64,000 nucleotides of DNA from Liquidambar formosana (GCA_039720395.1 CM077826.1:35678790-35742789), one strand, 5' to 3'. Counted from the first letter of the stretch, positions 23,001 through 35,157 are shown. The notes: generated by a model from the sequence alone, not told the origin. Numbers and translations: made by a program.

Positions 23001-23706
23001 GGAGATTGCGTACATGAGGACGATTCCCTATGCTTCTGCAGTAGGGAGTCTAATGTATGCCATGTTATGTACAAGACCAGATATCGCTTTTGGTGTAAGT
23101 GTTACAAGCAGATATCAGGCAGACCCAGGTGTGAAACACTGGGAAGCAGTCAAGGCTGTCCTTAAGTACTTAAGAAGAACTAAGGAACTATTCCTTGTCT
23201 ATGGAGGAAGAAATTTAGAAATGGTTGGTTATACGGATTCAGATTTTCAATCTGACGATGATGATAGGAAATCAACATCGGGGTATGTTTTCACCTTGAA
23301 TGGTGGAGCTGTAAGTTGGAGGAGCTGTAAACAGGATGTTACAGCGGACTCCACTACAGAGGCTGAGTACATTGCTGCATCAGAGGCTGCAAAGGAAGCT
23401 GTTTGGATAAAGAAGTTCATTACTGAACTGGGAGTAGTTCCTGCCATTGAGAAGCCCTTGCCATTGTTTTGTGACAACAACGGGGCTATTGCTCAAGCTA
23501 AGGAACCACGGTCTCATCAAAAGTCCAAACACATTGAGCGTCGATTCCATGTGATTAGAGAGATCATTGGAAGAGGTGATATTAGCATACAGAAGATTCA
23601 CACAACAGAGAATGTAGCAGATCCCTTCACTAAAGCTATGACCCAAGAGCAGTTGGATCACCACAGACAGGAAATGGGTATTAGATACATTGTGGATTGG
23701 CTATAG
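20047..23706 (+). CDS. Element C Gag-Pol polyprotein (Ty1/copia), short gag
   Basis: 1219 residues without a stop, from the first ATG after the leader. Gag N-terminus '[17 protein letters not shown]' (about residues 16-32). CCHC knuckle [14 protein letters not shown] near 147-160. Protease [10 protein letters not shown] near 196. Integrase from about 339 with the HHCC finger, 'HSDVCGP', 'DDHSRYG', 'RSDRGGEY' and the catalytic Glu in 'GVSERRN'. RT with '[11 protein letters not shown]', 'DVKTAFLNG' and YVDD near 891. RNase H with 'GYTDSDF', 'STTEAEY' and '[13 protein letters not shown]'. The knuckle comes unusually early; copia gags usually have roughly 100 more residues between 'IQELYG' (about 104) and the basic linker. 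This suggests an in-frame internal deletion, so particle formation may be defective although the enzymes look complete. Confidence 0.96.
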   Translation: MAHRNPLSNILETNRLTGPNYLDWLRNLKIVLNSENITYALQSPLPNAPTEAATRQEKDAYQKRMDDDLMTRCYMMVSLSPELKKQYESMGSAPEIFIHIQELYGKEFLLECDEWVEVPASNSILKPKGKGIRKGKSTQRKRKGKGICFYCGKDGHWKRNCQEYLDTLKNQPSEGMDYALILETNMSVSSASTWVLDSGASSHICNSMQDLVGSRRLSKGEVTLRVGNGANVAALAVGTCCLTLPSGSSLELSGCLYIPEVIRNIISISVLSKQGFRFVFEENKCSLFKNEEFITSGVYVNGLYFLNFIANVNCIEHDSSKLNANKPKRTRDEENSAYDWHLRLGHISENRINKMCKDGQLGPLVSMPFPTCESCLLGKMTKSPFTGHGERAADILGLIHSDVCGPMSIHARGGFSYFITFTDDHSRYGYVYLMKYKSEAFEKFKEFRYEVEKQTGKSIKALRSDRGGEYLTGEFLDHLVQAGILSQWTPPGTPQLNGVSERRNRTLLDMVRSMMSYTDLPLSFWGHALETAAYLLNRVPTKSVPKTPYEIWKGRAPSLKHIKVWGCTAYVKTHDATKLESRSIKCRFVGYPKESLGYYFYYPDEQKVFVSKFAVFLEKEFIQEGGNNRKIELKELSDETQTDSDPTPVPDETEPTNVPQPLRRSSRVSVAPERYGFLNHNAEELFLGDREHPDDPTTYGQAISDIDSNKWLEAMKSEMDSMYSNKVWTLVDPPEGIVPIGCKWIFKRKIGSDGKVETYKARLVAKGYRQRHGIDYEETFSPVAMLKSIRILLAIAAHYDYEIWQMDVKTAFLNGNIEEDLYMQQPEGFTSSGEDHKVCKLQRSIYGLKQASRSWNIRFDEAIKSFGFLQNMDEPCVYKKVSGSAITFLVLYVDDILLIGNKVETLSKVKEWLSQNFSMKDLGEASYILGIKVYRDRSKRMLGLSQSLYIDKILKRFNLEDSKRGLIPVRHGIKLSKNMAPKTPEEIAYMRTIPYASAVGSLMYAMLCTRPDIAFGVSVTSRYQADPGVKHWEAVKAVLKYLRRTKELFLVYGGRNLEMVGYTDSDFQSDDDDRKSTSGYVFTLNGGAVSWRSCKQDVTADSTTEAEYIAASEAAKEAVWIKKFITELGVVPAIEKPLPLFCDNNGAIAQAKEPRSHQKSKHIERRFHVIREIIGRGDISIQKIHTTENVADPFTKAMTQEQLDHHRQEMGIRYIVDWL

Positions 23707-23708
23707 TG

Positions 23709-23720
23709 CAAGTGGGAGAT
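23709..23720 (+). promoter_or_regulatory. Polypurine tract of element C
   Basis: CAAGTGGGAGAT directly precedes the 3' LTR (23721) and begins two bases after the stop codon. This is the standard place for plus-strand priming. Confidence 0.85.
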
Positions 23721-25374
23721 TGTTAGAGTTATGCCCTAGAGCCAATCATAGAGATGATTGTTTAGGGATAAAGGAACAATCATTTGATTTCATTTATGTA
23801 TGTCACATTTATTATTGATTTAATAAAAGGGCTTATTCTATTATGTTTGTATGCATCATTTATATTTACATAATATGTCCAAGGAGTTAGAGTTGAGAAT
23901 ATTGAATTACAAAGAGTTGTAATTATGAGACTGTAAATATATCTCTGTACTAAACTCCTAAATCATTCCTAGTTGAAGGTTCACTATGATGGACAGTAAT
24001 GAACCATAGGACTAGCACTTGTTAGGTTGACTCTATAGGAGGATAGCTGGTCTCAAGCTATTTGTGTGGAGACACTACAACCAACAGGTGGGTGCCTGTT
24101 AATAGAATAGGTACACTGAATGTGACCAAAGATTTGAGATAAACTGAATGGAGTTTTAACCTGCCTGTCAATCAGTTTCTCAATGTTATAGTGGTACAAG
24201 TAATCCTTAGACCTGAGACACCATAGTTACCTTATGCATGTAGCTTTAGAAGTTTGATAACACTAAGTGCAGATTCTATTCATGGGTCTGTAAAGGTGTT
24301 CATTGGCCCTATTGCTATGTGTATGAAGGCATGTGAGTGATCAACAAGGAATCCATTACTCTCAGGAAAAAGAGAGAGAATGTCTCATATAGCATTCATA
24401 ATATAACTCATTCAGTCCATGGCCATGGCAGTGTGAATATGGAAAGGAGTTTCCATAAGTTCATCATTGAGTTGATATTTATGAATGAGTATAAAGTAAT
24501 TGAACTAGGGACTTGACAGACTTCCATGTCCTATTAGTTCAATTGGAGACATTGTGTAAATGGAAGGATGCAATTGTAACCTATAAACTATAACAGAAGG
24601 GTTCTTTGATAGATACATATTCACTTCATTAAGGACGACACCATGAACCATATGCTAGGTGTTATTCATGGTTAGTAGAAGCCCTAATTGATATAAGTGA
24701 GTTATAATCAATTAGGGAATTGGAAGGAGTTCCAATTAGACCCTAAATGGAAAGAGTTCCATTGTGCACACCTCGTGCTATTCCTACTACTTGATGATGT
24801 GAACCCAATGGGTCACACACTGATCATGCAAGATGAGCTTTAAAGTCTATGAGAGAAAGGGTATGAGTGCATAAAGAATAGTTCTTTGAGGCCTATTTAT
24901 ATTTGATATAATTTATAGGGGTTATTGTGCAATTTAGAGAAATTGCATCACACCCTAATAGGGTTTCCCCCTAGGGCCGGCCCCCTTAGTGTGGACTATA
25001 TAAGCCACACTATGATGTGTGACATCATCACAAGTTGAAATCCCAAGGGGCTGTCCAGATTTTCCAGCCTCCCTCTCTCTCTCTCCTCTCTTCTCCTTTA
25101 CTAGCAACAACAAAGGAAAAGAAGGAAAAGACTTGAAGCTCTAGCTAGGTGTGGATACCGTTGGAGGCAGCACACTTGGGCTGCTCATTCACCGCTGTCC
25201 AGAATCAAAGCTTGGAGCAAAAAGGAGAAGACAAAAATTCTGTAAGTGTTCTAACCCTCTTCATAGCTAGGGTTTGATTTTGTATATGCATAGTTAGATT
25301 CATGGGCTGTGGAATCAAAGGGAAAATTTTTATATTCCGCACTTCTATTTTTCCCTCTTGTATGATTCCCAACA
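23721..25374 (+). repeat. Element C 3' LTR
   Basis: 1654 bp, differing from the 5' LTR at about five sites by eye (for example ATAAGTCACACTTATG against ATAAGCCACACTATG near 25001). TATA box at 24997-25004. The end of B gag frames reads into this LTR on the minus strand, which gives a spurious C-terminus to the ORF starting at 26563. Confidence 0.97.
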
Positions 25375-25379
25375 GTCTT

Positions 25380-26497
25380 GGGTCGAGTGGCTTCAATAGG
25401 TCACGACTTATGAGCTTTTCAAGGACTCTTTCGAGTGGCATGAATAGGTCAGTGAATTGGCGAGGTGGATTGACATCATTGAGAGAAATGGGTTGGATTG
25501 GTTGAGTTATGGTGTTGACCTCGGCATTGTTCTTCCCAGTAAAGTTTGTCTTGCGACTCCTCACTTCCTCAGTCTTGATTGTCCCATCATTGATAGCATC
25601 TTCAACCTGCGTGCCAGCCCCAATGAGAGCTTTGAAATTTGGCAAATAGTGGGCAAATAGGTGCTTGTGATACACGGGCAGCAGGTTCTTAACCACTAAC
25701 TGAATTTGGTCCTCCTCATTCGGCCTATCCGTCATTCTCGACGCCTTTTGTCTCCACCTTGTAATGTAAGCGGAGAAAGTTTCATGAGCCCCTTGCTTGG
25801 TAGTTTCTAGGTCCCTTCGAGTAACGTCCACCTCTGTGTTATACTTGTAGTGCTCTGAAAACTCATTGCATATGTCTTCCCAAGTCCGGGTTCTATTCTC
25901 ATCCAAGGATAAGAACCATTTCAAAGCAGAAGTGGCCAAGGTTTCATGGAACATTTGAGCTAAAAGCTCGTCAGTAGCCCCTCGAGGGTGCATAGCTCGC
26001 ACGTACATCTTCAAATGAGTCTTAGGGCAACCCGTCCCATCGAACTTTTCTAACTCCGGCATCTTGAATTGTAGTGGAATACGAGCCGTTGGAAACAGGG
26101 ATAGAGTCCGCACATCGACCATGTCATCAGCCCTGCGAATCCCTTTTATGGTTCTCTCCAAAGCTTCTACCTTGCTAGCTAACATGGAATCACTACTAGT
26201 ACCTTTCCCCTTGGCTTCCCCTTCTAGGTTGGTGACCTCAGGTTTCGAGCTACTTTCCCCCCTTGTCTTGGTGTTCTCATTGGATTGAGGTCCCTCTTCG
26301 GTGCCAGCCCCATGAGGTATACCCGAGGAATGGGCCTTAGAGCCATTTTGTTCAAGATCCGCCATCTTCTGTTGGTTCTCTTGAGCCATTTTCAATGCAG
26401 TATCGGATGTCTCGGCGGTATGGTCAAGCTTGGCCATGATGGCTTTCAGGCAAGCCTCAAGGTCAAAGTGCCCCTCACTAGTTCTTTCGTCGGCCAT
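25380..26497 (-). pseudogene. Element B gag-pro, N-terminal part (Gag domain)
   Basis: N-terminal ~373 residues of gag, from ATG 26497 (MADERTSEG) up to the copia insertion. An open frame extends 22 codons further upstream but starts on GTG. It has a helical charged N-terminus, then the Gag core: 'FKMPELEKFDGTGCPKTHL', 'ALKWFLSLDENRTRTWEDI', 'FSEHYKYNTEVD', 'AYITRWRQKASRM'. This layout is typical of Ogre-like Gag. The reading resumes at 15357 on the far side of element C. It is almost identical to the intact gag of element E. Confidence 0.9.
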
Positions 26498-27353
26498 GTC
26501 TGTCTGATGGGTAGACTCAACACTCACTAGACGCCCTTGTGGATTGCGGATCCAAGCCAGCACGTCTATGGATAGAAAAGTTTTAACCTTTAGCCTAAGG
26601 ACTTGTCCTAAACCTCCATATTTTCCTTAATGAACTCGGTCTCTACACCATGTTCAATTAATTCATTCCTTTTATCCAATTACCTTTACAGGGATCATGG
26701 ATTAAGGGTATGTTTTAAAGAATAGGGCATAGAGTCCTTCAACTAGGTTTAATTAATCCCCTAGGACTAGCACATCACAAACATAGCTTTACATCCTATT
26801 TCCTTAATTTATTCCTCCTAACCCATGGCCTTAACGAAGGCTAGGGTTTAAAGGTCTATATTAAGGGCATAAGATATAAAGCCTCACACCACAAACACGG
26901 CATAGCATCATTACAAACAATTGTGGGTGCATAAAGGTGAGACCGTAGTGTCCTACAAGTCTGTCTATATGGACTAATGATAAGGGTAGGCTAGGGTCCT
27001 TCACTTGCTTGAGCAATCCTTATACCTAACCACATGTGGCATCAGGAACGCCGCGTGGGTCCAGCAGTACGTGATTAACTCATTTAATATACCCAAGGGC
27101 AAGCCCAAGGGTACTAGGCAAGAGAGGTTGATAGCTTTCGCCCCAACACATGGAATCAGGAAAACCAAGGTTGAGACTAGGCCGATCGTTGGCAAGGATA
27201 CATCGAGGGACATCGATCCTAACATGCAAGAGTTTGCGCACACAATGCAATAAATGAAAGCACACAATCAAGCGGATGCAATGTGATTGATTTTAATTAA
27301 ACATAAGAAATTAACCTAGCCCAATTAAACTTTATAGAGTCTAGCCCACAACA
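26498..27353 (-). other. Leader of element B between primer site and gag
   Basis: About 850 bp, near-identical to 44288-45143 in element E. The ORF1 known upstream of gag in legume Ogre elements is absent. Short open frames here (27001-27267 for instance) recur in E only because the DNA is almost identical. No gene is seen. Confidence 0.75.
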
Positions 27354-27371
27354 TCCCCAGTGGAGTCGCCA
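27354..27371 (-). promoter_or_regulatory. Primer binding site (tRNA-Arg), element B
   Basis: On the minus strand TGGCGACTCCACTGGGGA follows the 5' LTR after a 3-base gap. It matches the complement of the 3' end of plant tRNA-Arg(ACG) with one mismatch (from memory of that tRNA). A tRNA-Arg primer is typical of Ogre elements. Confidence 0.85.
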
Positions 27372-27374
27372 AAC

Positions 27375-29978
27375 TGTGAACCCCGGAAATTGGGCCCACA
27401 AGGGATTGAAAGAAAATGGGTTTGAAAAAGAAAAAGGAAAGGAGTCGCCACCTTATTTTTTAAAGGAAACAAGGAAAACCCTAAAAATAGTTTGTTTTAG
27501 GAAAACAATTTGAATGACTCCATAAAAAAAGGAAAGGCAAAAACCAATCTTTTGAAAACCAAAGAAATCAGGGATTCGGAGGCTAAGTTATGACATGGGA
27601 AGGTTCTAGGCAAAGCCTATAGGCACCCATGTCACCCTTTCGGTCTCTCAGTTCATTTGGGCTAAATCAAGATCTTTCCATACAAAAATCAGCAAGTATA
27701 TCATCACAAGAATTGCATGCATATCATATATTTCATTCATCCATCCATGCATAATAAGCACATAAAAACAGAAAAAGAAAAAGAAGAAAAGAAAACAAAA
27801 ATAAACCTAGGATGCTTGGATCCTAGAACGGACTTGAGCCTCACGAAGAGCGCCTACGTACCATACAACGAAATACATTGATCAAAGTCCACGTAGTTCG
27901 ATTAGAATTAGGGTTAAGACCTAATATAAACCTATGGTTAAAACCCTAGGTTTCCTTATTTGATCAAGAGAGTTGAATTTGATAGAAAGTTTGATTTTAG
28001 AAAGAACTCCATAAAATGGAAACTTTAATAAAAACCAGAATTTTGTTGGTTAAGGAAACCTCTAATTAAACCATAGGATCATATTAAAAATTAACCCTAA
28101 ATAGGGAGAAGAGAAGGGATAAGGAAGAAAGGTGAATTGGGGCACCTTCACACCCACTTACCTGAGCGCAATTACTCCAAACATTAGCTATTTCAGACAT
28201 AAGCAGCCCTATTTGCCATAGGACAAATACCACACCTATTTGCACCCTTACAAGTGCTCAAAACCATGCGAAAACACTAACATGCAAATCTGGACAGAAT
28301 AGTATTATGACCTAAAATCATCCACTAAGCATGCAAATAGCAAAAACAGCGAACAATAATAAGTCCTAACATATTCCTAGAACCATATCATGCATAAAAA
28401 CCCTAAAACATACTAACATGCATGCAAAACTATCATGTTTACTCCATATGAAAAACATATACAGCAAACACGAAGAAAAACCAATAAAAAAGTCTACTTT
28501 ATCATGCTATATGAAAACAAACACGAAACAATGACTCTAAAACCCTAAACTCACAAATATGCTTAAAAACCCACAAGACATACTTTAATCATGCTAAAAC
28601 CAAACTAAACAGAAATTAAATCATGCATATTAACTAACTAAAGCAATATAACATGATGAAAATCCTAACTCTAATATGCAATGACACTAATCCTAGCACA
28701 AGGACAAATAGGAGCACAAGAATCATAACTATGCATTAAAAACCTAAAGGACAGCCCTAAAGCATGCTAAACAGTAGATAAAAAATAGATATTCCATGTA
28801 TATTAACTAGCTAGAGTGTTAATACATGATAAAAAGGCTACCTTTAACATGCAATAAGCCTAACCCATATGAAAACCTAGTTTAAGCTTGAATAGAGAAG
28901 GAGAATACCTTAGGAAGGGCCCTCCTTGTGTTTGTAATTGTTCGTGGCTCCTCAGGTCTTTAGAGTGAATCAAACCAACACGAATCCTCCTCTTTGTCAA
29001 AGTGGTATCACAGTAAAGAGATCAAAACTCACTCAACTTTGAAAAGAAAATAGAAAACAAAAAGAGAACAAGAGAAAAGAAAAGTGATTGTCGTCACTTT
29101 GCAGCAGCAGCAACTTCAATCGCATTTTTGGGTATGAAAACGTTGGATTTGGACAAAGCTTGTGAAATACAAAGTTGTAGAGAATTGAATTATCTTTCTA
29201 ACAAGACCAATTTCATCAAATTCTGACTTCGGATGAAAACGTTATGATTAAAATACGACTGCTGGTTTTCAGAAAATCTGCTGCTGAATTATGACGAATT
29301 TCACTCCCTCCAAACCCTCTTCTCCTCCCCCTTTGTTTAAAGACATTAAGAGAGTATTTATAGCTGAAATCTGGAGTTTCCCTTTCCTTCCTGGACTAGG
29401 TTTCCTTGGAGAATAATCAAAAGGTATTTTATAATGATAAAAGACTTCTAATCTGAATAGGAAAAGGAAATTGTCTTTTATAAAAATTGGGAGACTGACC
29501 GCTAACACGCATGCACATGTATCGTATGTGCGTACACACACTCATCACATACGTACACGTGTTAGTGTCATGATAAAAATGGCTAATTTAATAAAATAAT
29601 TTTCTTTTCATTTTAACCAAAAATCTCATGCTGTGATTCGCACTAATTCTTCAAGGATAATCCGTAAATAACCACACTAAACTCATCATCAGGGCCACGG
29701 GACTTAATACCTCATATGCATCCATATGAACTCCAATTGACAATTTGGAGATCATTCCAAGGTCAAATGAAAAGTTTGGGACTTAAAAGGCGATTATGCC
29801 CCTCAAGTCACAAAAGCTCTTATTATCCCTCAAGATCAACTCCAATTTGAACCAAAATTCATATCCATTGTCCTTGTGACTCTAGAAAACTAATGCAAGT
29901 GACTAGACTCAAAAACAAAACAAAAACATGCATGAAATGATGAGCCCTAGTAAGGTGGTGCAAAAATGGGGTGTGACA
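27375..29978 (-). repeat. Element B 5' LTR
   Basis: 2604 bp, TGTGAACCCC to GTGTGACA. Partner of 3204-5806. TATA box at 29355-29362, U3 palindrome at 29502-29565. No gene is seen. Against the LTR of element E (45165-56728) it lacks about 200 bp of U3, replaced by a ~25-bp filler near 29692-29717. Confidence 0.95.
29355..29362 (-). promoter_or_regulatory. TATA box of element B 5' LTR
   Basis: TATAAATA on the minus strand. As this is the 5' LTR it would start the genomic transcript of B. The U3 palindrome (29502-29565) lies about 140 bp upstream. Confidence 0.65.
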
Positions 29979-32106
29979 GTTATCTGTTACCTCTCCTTCT
30001 CGAATAGAACAGCAATAAACAGGTTTCTCTCTGCATTCGATCACGAGCGGTTTCACGCTTCCCCCTTTTGGTATTTCCACCATTGACGCTAGGGTTGCTA
30101 AGGCATCAGTGAACTGATTCTTGTTTCTTGACAAGTAATTGAACTCAATCTCCGCGAACTCTTTGGTCAGTGCTTCCAAATAGGCATGATAGGGCAACAG
30201 CTTCTCATCACGAGTTTTCCACTCCCCTTTTATCTGACAGATTGTCAATGCTGAATCTCCGAACACCTCTAGTTCTTTTATCCCCAACTCTAACACAGCT
30301 TCCAATGCTAGGATGCAGGCCTCATACTCTACTATGTTGTTGGTGGCTTCGAACCCCAATTTGACTGCTAAAGGCGTGAAGGCTTCCTCGGGCGAGACTA
30401 GTAGCACTCCTATGCCATAACCTCTTCTGTTTGCAGCTCCGTCGAAGTAGACTCTCCAAACTTTCTTCTTGACTTCCAGGATATCTTCGTCGGGGAACTT
30501 ATCATTGAATTGGGTTGATGGTGACACAGGGCAACTTGCCAAATGGTCTGCAATGACACTTCCTTTAACGGACTTCTGCGCCAGGTACTTTATGTTGAAT
30601 TCATTGAGAAGAAGCGACCAACGAGCGGTCCTGTATGATAGGACTGGTTTTCCTAGCAAATACTTCAAAGGATCTAATCGACTTATCAACAGGACTTCGA
30701 AAGACATCATGTAATGACGGAGTTTCTGGGTGGCCCACACCAATGCTACGCAAGCCTTTTCTAGCGCATTGTATTTTACTTCATAATCTGTCATTTTCTT
30801 GCTCAAGTAGTAGATAGCATTTTCCTTTTTTGACCCTTCAAGGTATTGAGCTAACATAGCTCCCGTCGCGGTTTCGATAACCGTTAAATATAACAGTAAT
30901 GGTTCACCTTGCCGCGGGGGAACCAAGATTGGGGGGTTACTCAGATACCTTTTAATGGTCTCAAAGGCTTCTTGACAATCCTCATTCCATTCCTTGGAAA
31001 CGCCCTTTTTAAGTAGCTTGAAAATTGGTTCGCATACCATGGTCAGATTGGCGACAAAACGACTTATGTATTGAACTCTCCCCAGAAAACCCTAGATCTG
31101 CTTTTCCGTTCTTGGTGGCTCCATCTTCGTGATAGCTTTTATCTTCCCTAGATCAACTTCAATTCCCCTCTGAGTGATCATGAAACCCAACAGCTTCTCT
31201 GCGGTGACTCCGAAGGCACACTTCTGAGGATTCAGTCGGAGGTTGTACTTCTTTGCCTGTTCTAGGAACTTCTCCAATGCCGTGAAATGTCCTTCCCGGT
31301 CTACAGATTTGACTATCATGTCATCCACATACACCTATACTTCCTTATGGATCATATTATGCAATAGGGTCGTAGCAGCTCTTTGGTAAGTAGCCCCAGC
31401 ATTTCTCAAGCCAAAAGGCATTACCTTGTAGCAATACGTGCCCCACTGCGTGATAAAAGCCGTCTTTTCTATGTCTCGAGGCGCCATTTTTATCTGGTTG
31501 TAACCGAAGAACCCATCCATGAAGGAGAGAAAAGCATGGCCTGCCGTATTGTCCACCAACACATCGATATGCGGTAGAGGGAAATCATCCTTTGGGCTCG
31601 CAGCATTAAGGTCACGGAAGTCAACACACATTCGCACTTTCCCATCTTTTTTAGGCACAGGCACTATATTAGATAGCCACTCAGGGTACTCCACAACTTG
31701 GAGAAACCCGGCATCTAATTGTTTAGTTACCTCTTCTTTTACTTTCAAAGCCCATTCTGGTTTTAATCTTCTTAATTTTTGCTTTATAGGCTTTTTAGTG
31801 GGATTAGTGGGGATGTAATGTTGCACAATATCTGGATCAATGCCAGGCATATCCTCATAAGACCATGCGAAGGCCTCTACATTGGCTTTTAGAAGTATTA
31901 TCAATTTTTCTTTTTCAGCAGGCGAGAGAGTTATCCCAATTTTAATTATCCTTGGCAATTCATCTGTCCCTAGATTGATTGATTCCAATTCATCCATATT
32001 AGGTTCGGTAACGCCCCTTTTCCTTTGCTCGACGAGCTCCGGGGGGACGTCATTCCTAGGATCTATATCCATGCCATAGATATCCATAGAAGAGAGAAAG
32101 GGAACA
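29979..32106 (-). pseudogene. Element A pol, N-terminal part: RT and RNase H
   Basis: The upstream half of A pol, joined to 1948-3203 once element B is set aside. RT ('VDFRDLNAASPKDDF', 'GYNQIKMAP', YVDD at about 31317-31330), degenerate first RNase H, and archaeal-type second RNase H ('YFDGAANRRGYG', 'TNNIVEYEA'). Two in-frame TAG stops break it: at 31335-31337 just before YVDD, where B has Glu, and at 31092-31094, where B has Arg. There is no frameshift against B. Residues of the nominal ORF below 29979 come from the LTR of B. The Met at 32087 is conserved, but after splicing the coding exon would start at 32106. Confidence 0.9.
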
Positions 32107-32276
32107 CTGCAAATAATGAAAAGAAACACACTTTATTGACTGAACTTAACAAAACAAAGCAAAGAAAAGAAAACACATGTGCCACAACTAGGGAACGACT
32201 CCTAACTCCACAAGGTGGGCTAGGCGGACACACTTTATTTGAAAGGAAAACTAAGACAAGCTACTAAGGAACCTAC
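32107..32276 (-). other. Putative gag-pro/RT intron, element A
   Basis: 170 bp with the same layout as in B and E: donor GTAGGT overlapping the gag stop (32273-32275), acceptor TTATTTGCAG. Both ends are kept although the middle has diverged from B, which supports real splice sites. Confidence 0.65.
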
Positions 32277-32845
32277 AAGCTACTATCAGGTAAGTCGAGA
32301 TCCTCGCCCTCACGAATTTCTGCAACGGTACCCTCTTCAAGATACCTGTGAACCACGGGTTTCGATCCAGGGGAGGAAGGAAGAAGAACCCTTCTTTTAG
32401 AAAGACTTGTAGAGATTTAAGTTAATAAAAATCTGGTTTTTAAAAGGTTCACAAAAACATATCAAACAAGGAGTCGCCACCTCATTTTTTAAGGAAAAAG
32501 GAAAACCTTTCAAAATAGTTTTTAAAAAGAAACCTTTGAAAACAAACCTCATGACTCCGATCAAGGAAAAGCAGGTCTATCAAAACAAGAGAGGATTCGG
32601 AGACTAAGTTACGATGTGGGAAGGTTCTAGGAAACATCCTATAGGCACCCACATCGCCCCAAAATGGGTCTCTGAATTTATATGGGCTATTTCAATCACT
32701 TCCTAATTAGTCACCATGCATATGCAAAGAATCATCCATAAATAATCCACATTCATCCATGAACATCCATAAAGCATGTAAACATCCATGAACAAGTATG
32801 AGAGATATGGAAAACAAGTAAGAGATAGAGAGAATGAACAAACAA

Positions 32846-32981
32846 ATCCATCCTATCCACTAGCAAATATGTGATGGATAAATGAGTAAGCAAACAAATC
32901 CATCCTATCCACTAACAAATATGTGATGGATAAATGTATAAGCATGGGTCCATCCTATCCACTAGCATATATGTGATGGAC
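32846..32981. repeat. Three ~50-bp hairpin repeats in LTR G
   Basis: Copies at 32846-32879 and 32898-32931 pair ATCCATC with GATGGAT. The third, at 32948-32981, pairs GTCCATC with GATGGAC. The outermost pair has changed on both sides. The loop (CTATCCACTARCAWATATGT) is nearly constant. Confidence 0.7.
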
Positions 32982-33239
32982 AAATGGGTAGAGAGAAAGA
33001 GAAAGAAAGAAAAAGAAAACCTAGGATACTTAGTATCCTAGGGCGGACTTGAACATCAAATGAGCGCCTACGTACCTTACATACAAAGATATAAGGATCA
33101 AAGTCCACGTAGTTCGATTGAGAAGGGGTTACTCCCTTTACAATGAACTATAAACCCTAAGTTTCCATTAAAAGAAAAGAAGAGTTTGAAACAGAAGAAG
33201 AGTTTCCAAAAAAGGAATTTGAGAAAAGATAGAATTTGA

Positions 33240-33490
33240 AAAGGGATAGAACTCTTATCCAAAAGAAGTTTTAGAAAAGTAGAATTCTAAAAGAGATAGA
33301 ACTCTAATTCAAAAAGGAGTTTGAGAAAAGTAGAATTCTAAAAGAGATAGAACTCTAATTAAAACAGAAGTTTAAGAAAAGTAGAATTCTAAAAGAGATA
33401 GAACTCTAATTAAAACAGAACTCTAATTAAAACAGAAGTTTAAGAAAAGTAGAATTCTAAAAGAGATAGAACTCTAATTAAAACAGAATT
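33240..33490. repeat. ~52-bp tandem repeat in LTR G
   Basis: About five units built on GTAGAATTCTAAAAGAGATA followed by GAACTCTAATTAAAACAGAAG. One unit carries a partial duplication of its last 20 bases (33411-33430). No coding sense. Confidence 0.85.
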
Positions 33491-33595
33491 TTGAGAGAGT
33501 TGGAAACTTAGGACTTCTAATTCAAAGTAAAGACAATAACCCGAGGGGGAGAAGGGAACAATTCATACACAACTTACCATAAACCACTTACCATA

Positions 33596-33929
33596 TGCAA
33601 ATTATCCCGAAACATCGAGAAAACACCAATTAATCACCCCATGTATTCTATAGGGCAATTATTAAGCTCAAGCCATTCGTATTCATGCTCAAATCATCAT
33701 TAGAAGACCTAATTCAAATCTGGACAGAATACTAAATATGCATATAATGACCTAACACTCATGCAAATCATCCCGAAACATCGAGAAATCACCAATTAAT
33801 CACCCTATGTATTCTATAAGGCAATTATTAAGCTCAAATCATTCATATTCATGCTCAAATCATCATTAGAAGACCTAAATCAAATCTGGACAGAATACTA
33901 AACATGCATACAATGACCTAAAACTCATG
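33596..33929. repeat. 166-bp direct duplication in LTR G
   Basis: TGCAAATTATCCCGAAACAT at 33596 and its near copy at 33762 start two units of 166 bp that run to about 33929. They are about 93% alike by eye. Similar AATCTGGACAGAAT blocks occur in LTRs B, E and D. Confidence 0.85.
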
Positions 33930-34871
33930 CAAATAACAAGAATCAAAAGAAAAAAAACTCAATCCTATATGCTCCTATATACTCCTATATGCTCTAAACA
34001 CCCTAAGATGCACAAAAACTATCAAAAACATGCTAAATAGGCATTACCATGATGAAAATATCATATGACAATCCTAAACATGAAAAGAAAATCTACCATG
34101 ATGCCTTAGGTAAGTACTTTATGTAAGAATGCGAAATAATCATCCTTACGGCGAGCTTTCTTAAGTAAAATTATCCGGAGATAATTTTACGTAGAAATCA
34201 CTCCATATGAATGGTTTCTTCACATATCCTACGTAAAATATATACCTAAGAATGCAATGAAACTCACAGCGCAATTAAACACACTCTAGAAAGCACCTAT
34301 GCACAACCTTACCCTCTAAGGACGATAATTATCCTCGAAAAGGATAATCATCCATACACCTATGAAGACGAGGCTTACATAGCAAGTGTCCTATACAAAA
34401 GATGCTTAAAATCATGCATATAATTGAACCATGAAGAAAAAACGGCCTAAACACATCAATTGATTTTTCATGCAAAACGTACCTCTATCCTTAAGGGAGA
34501 AACTATCCTACCAGCAAACAATTCACAATCCTAATCCACTAACATGCATTCTCATCATCTTTGAATCATATACACTCTAAAATATAGAGTATATGTGATT
34601 CCTAAATCAATTCTAAGCCATAATTATGCAGAGAATGGAGTAGAAGAAGAAGGAATCATAAAGGAAAGCAAAGGAGACTTACAATGAAGTAAGGGTCTTC
34701 GCTGCGTTCTTCCTTCTCTTTGGCTTGGTTCCCTTCTAGTTCCTCTTCAAAATTGCAGTAGAAAGCCTCCTCCAAGTGATATGGGTGTGTGCAAACTCGT
34801 GGTCCCTCTCTCTCTTATGAATATGAAGTGTCAAATAAGCCAAAAGTCCCTTATGCTGATGAATGAGCCTC

Positions 34872-34879
34872 TATTTATA
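34872..34879 (-). promoter_or_regulatory. TATA box of solo LTR G
   Basis: TATAAATA on the minus strand. The palindromic cassette lies about 200 bp upstream of it. A solo LTR keeps a possible promoter, reading leftwards into the A gag remnant. Confidence 0.6.
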
Positions 34880-35077
34880 ACCAACCAACCATATGAACCA
34901 ATGGTTGAGATTAATTCACCATAAAAACAATCTAGGGCTGTAATTAAGTCCCATGAATGTTAAACAACTCAAAACCACCTCCTAATAGGCTTAGAAGTCC
35001 TTTAGAAGGCTGAAAATCGGAGTGGTAGAGTCCCATTTCGTCAAAAACTCAAAAAGAAAAAAAATCAGGATGGGACT

Positions 35078-35157
35078 CTCGGGTGACCGGTTGGGGTGAA
35101 CCGGTCCAACCGGTTGGTGAACCGGTCCAACCGGTTGGGCCCAACCGGTCACCCGAG
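35078..35157. repeat. Palindromic cassette in U3 of LTR G
   Basis: Perfect 18-bp arms: CTCGGGTGACCGGTTGGG (35078-35095) and its exact complement (35140-35157). Between them are two tandem ~21-bp GAACCGGTCCAACCGGTT units, themselves self-complementary. This is the most symmetrical of the five cassettes. Confidence 0.9.

Larger units (their letters stand above)
15363..25374 (+). mobile_element. Element C, Ty1/copia retrotransposon nested in element B gag
   Basis: 10,012 bp with LTRs 15363-17017 and 23721-25374 (TGTTAG..CAACA) and target duplication GTCTT (15358-15362 and 25375-25379). The LTRs differ at about five positions by eye, fewer than those of host element B, as expected for a later insertion. 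Order: LTR, initiator-Met primer site, unusually long 3-kb leader, one gag-pol ORF, polypurine tract, LTR. The domain order INT before RT fixes it as Ty1/copia. LTR length and size would suit an Angela- or Tork-type lineage, but I do not assign it firmly. Confidence 0.97.
3204..29978 (-). mobile_element. Element B, complete Ogre-like Ty3/gypsy retrotransposon
   Basis: LTRs at 3204-5806 and 27375-29978 begin TGTGAA and end TGACA. They differ by roughly 20 positions by eye (under 1%). The target duplication GTTAT flanks the element (3199-3203 and 29979-29983). In element order on the minus strand: 5' LTR, tRNA-Arg primer site, leader, gag-pro, intron, pol (RT, two RNase H, integrase), antisense cargo gene, tandem 3' untranslated repeats, 3' LTR. 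Without the nested copia element C it is about 16.8 kb. Gag and pol each carry a 1-bp frameshift, so this copy is not autonomous. It inserted into pol of element A. Confidence 0.95.

Noticed and set aside
25205..26563. C-terminal tail 'LLGIIQEGKIEVRN...' on element B gag
   Set aside because: It is the minus strand of the copia LTR read after the insertion point. The real gag continues at 15357.
27001..27267. Overlapping 60-90 codon frames shared by the leaders of B and E (also 44791-45057)
   Set aside because: The leaders are almost identical DNA. Frames on both strands are equally kept, and nothing resembles the ORF1 of legume Ogre elements.
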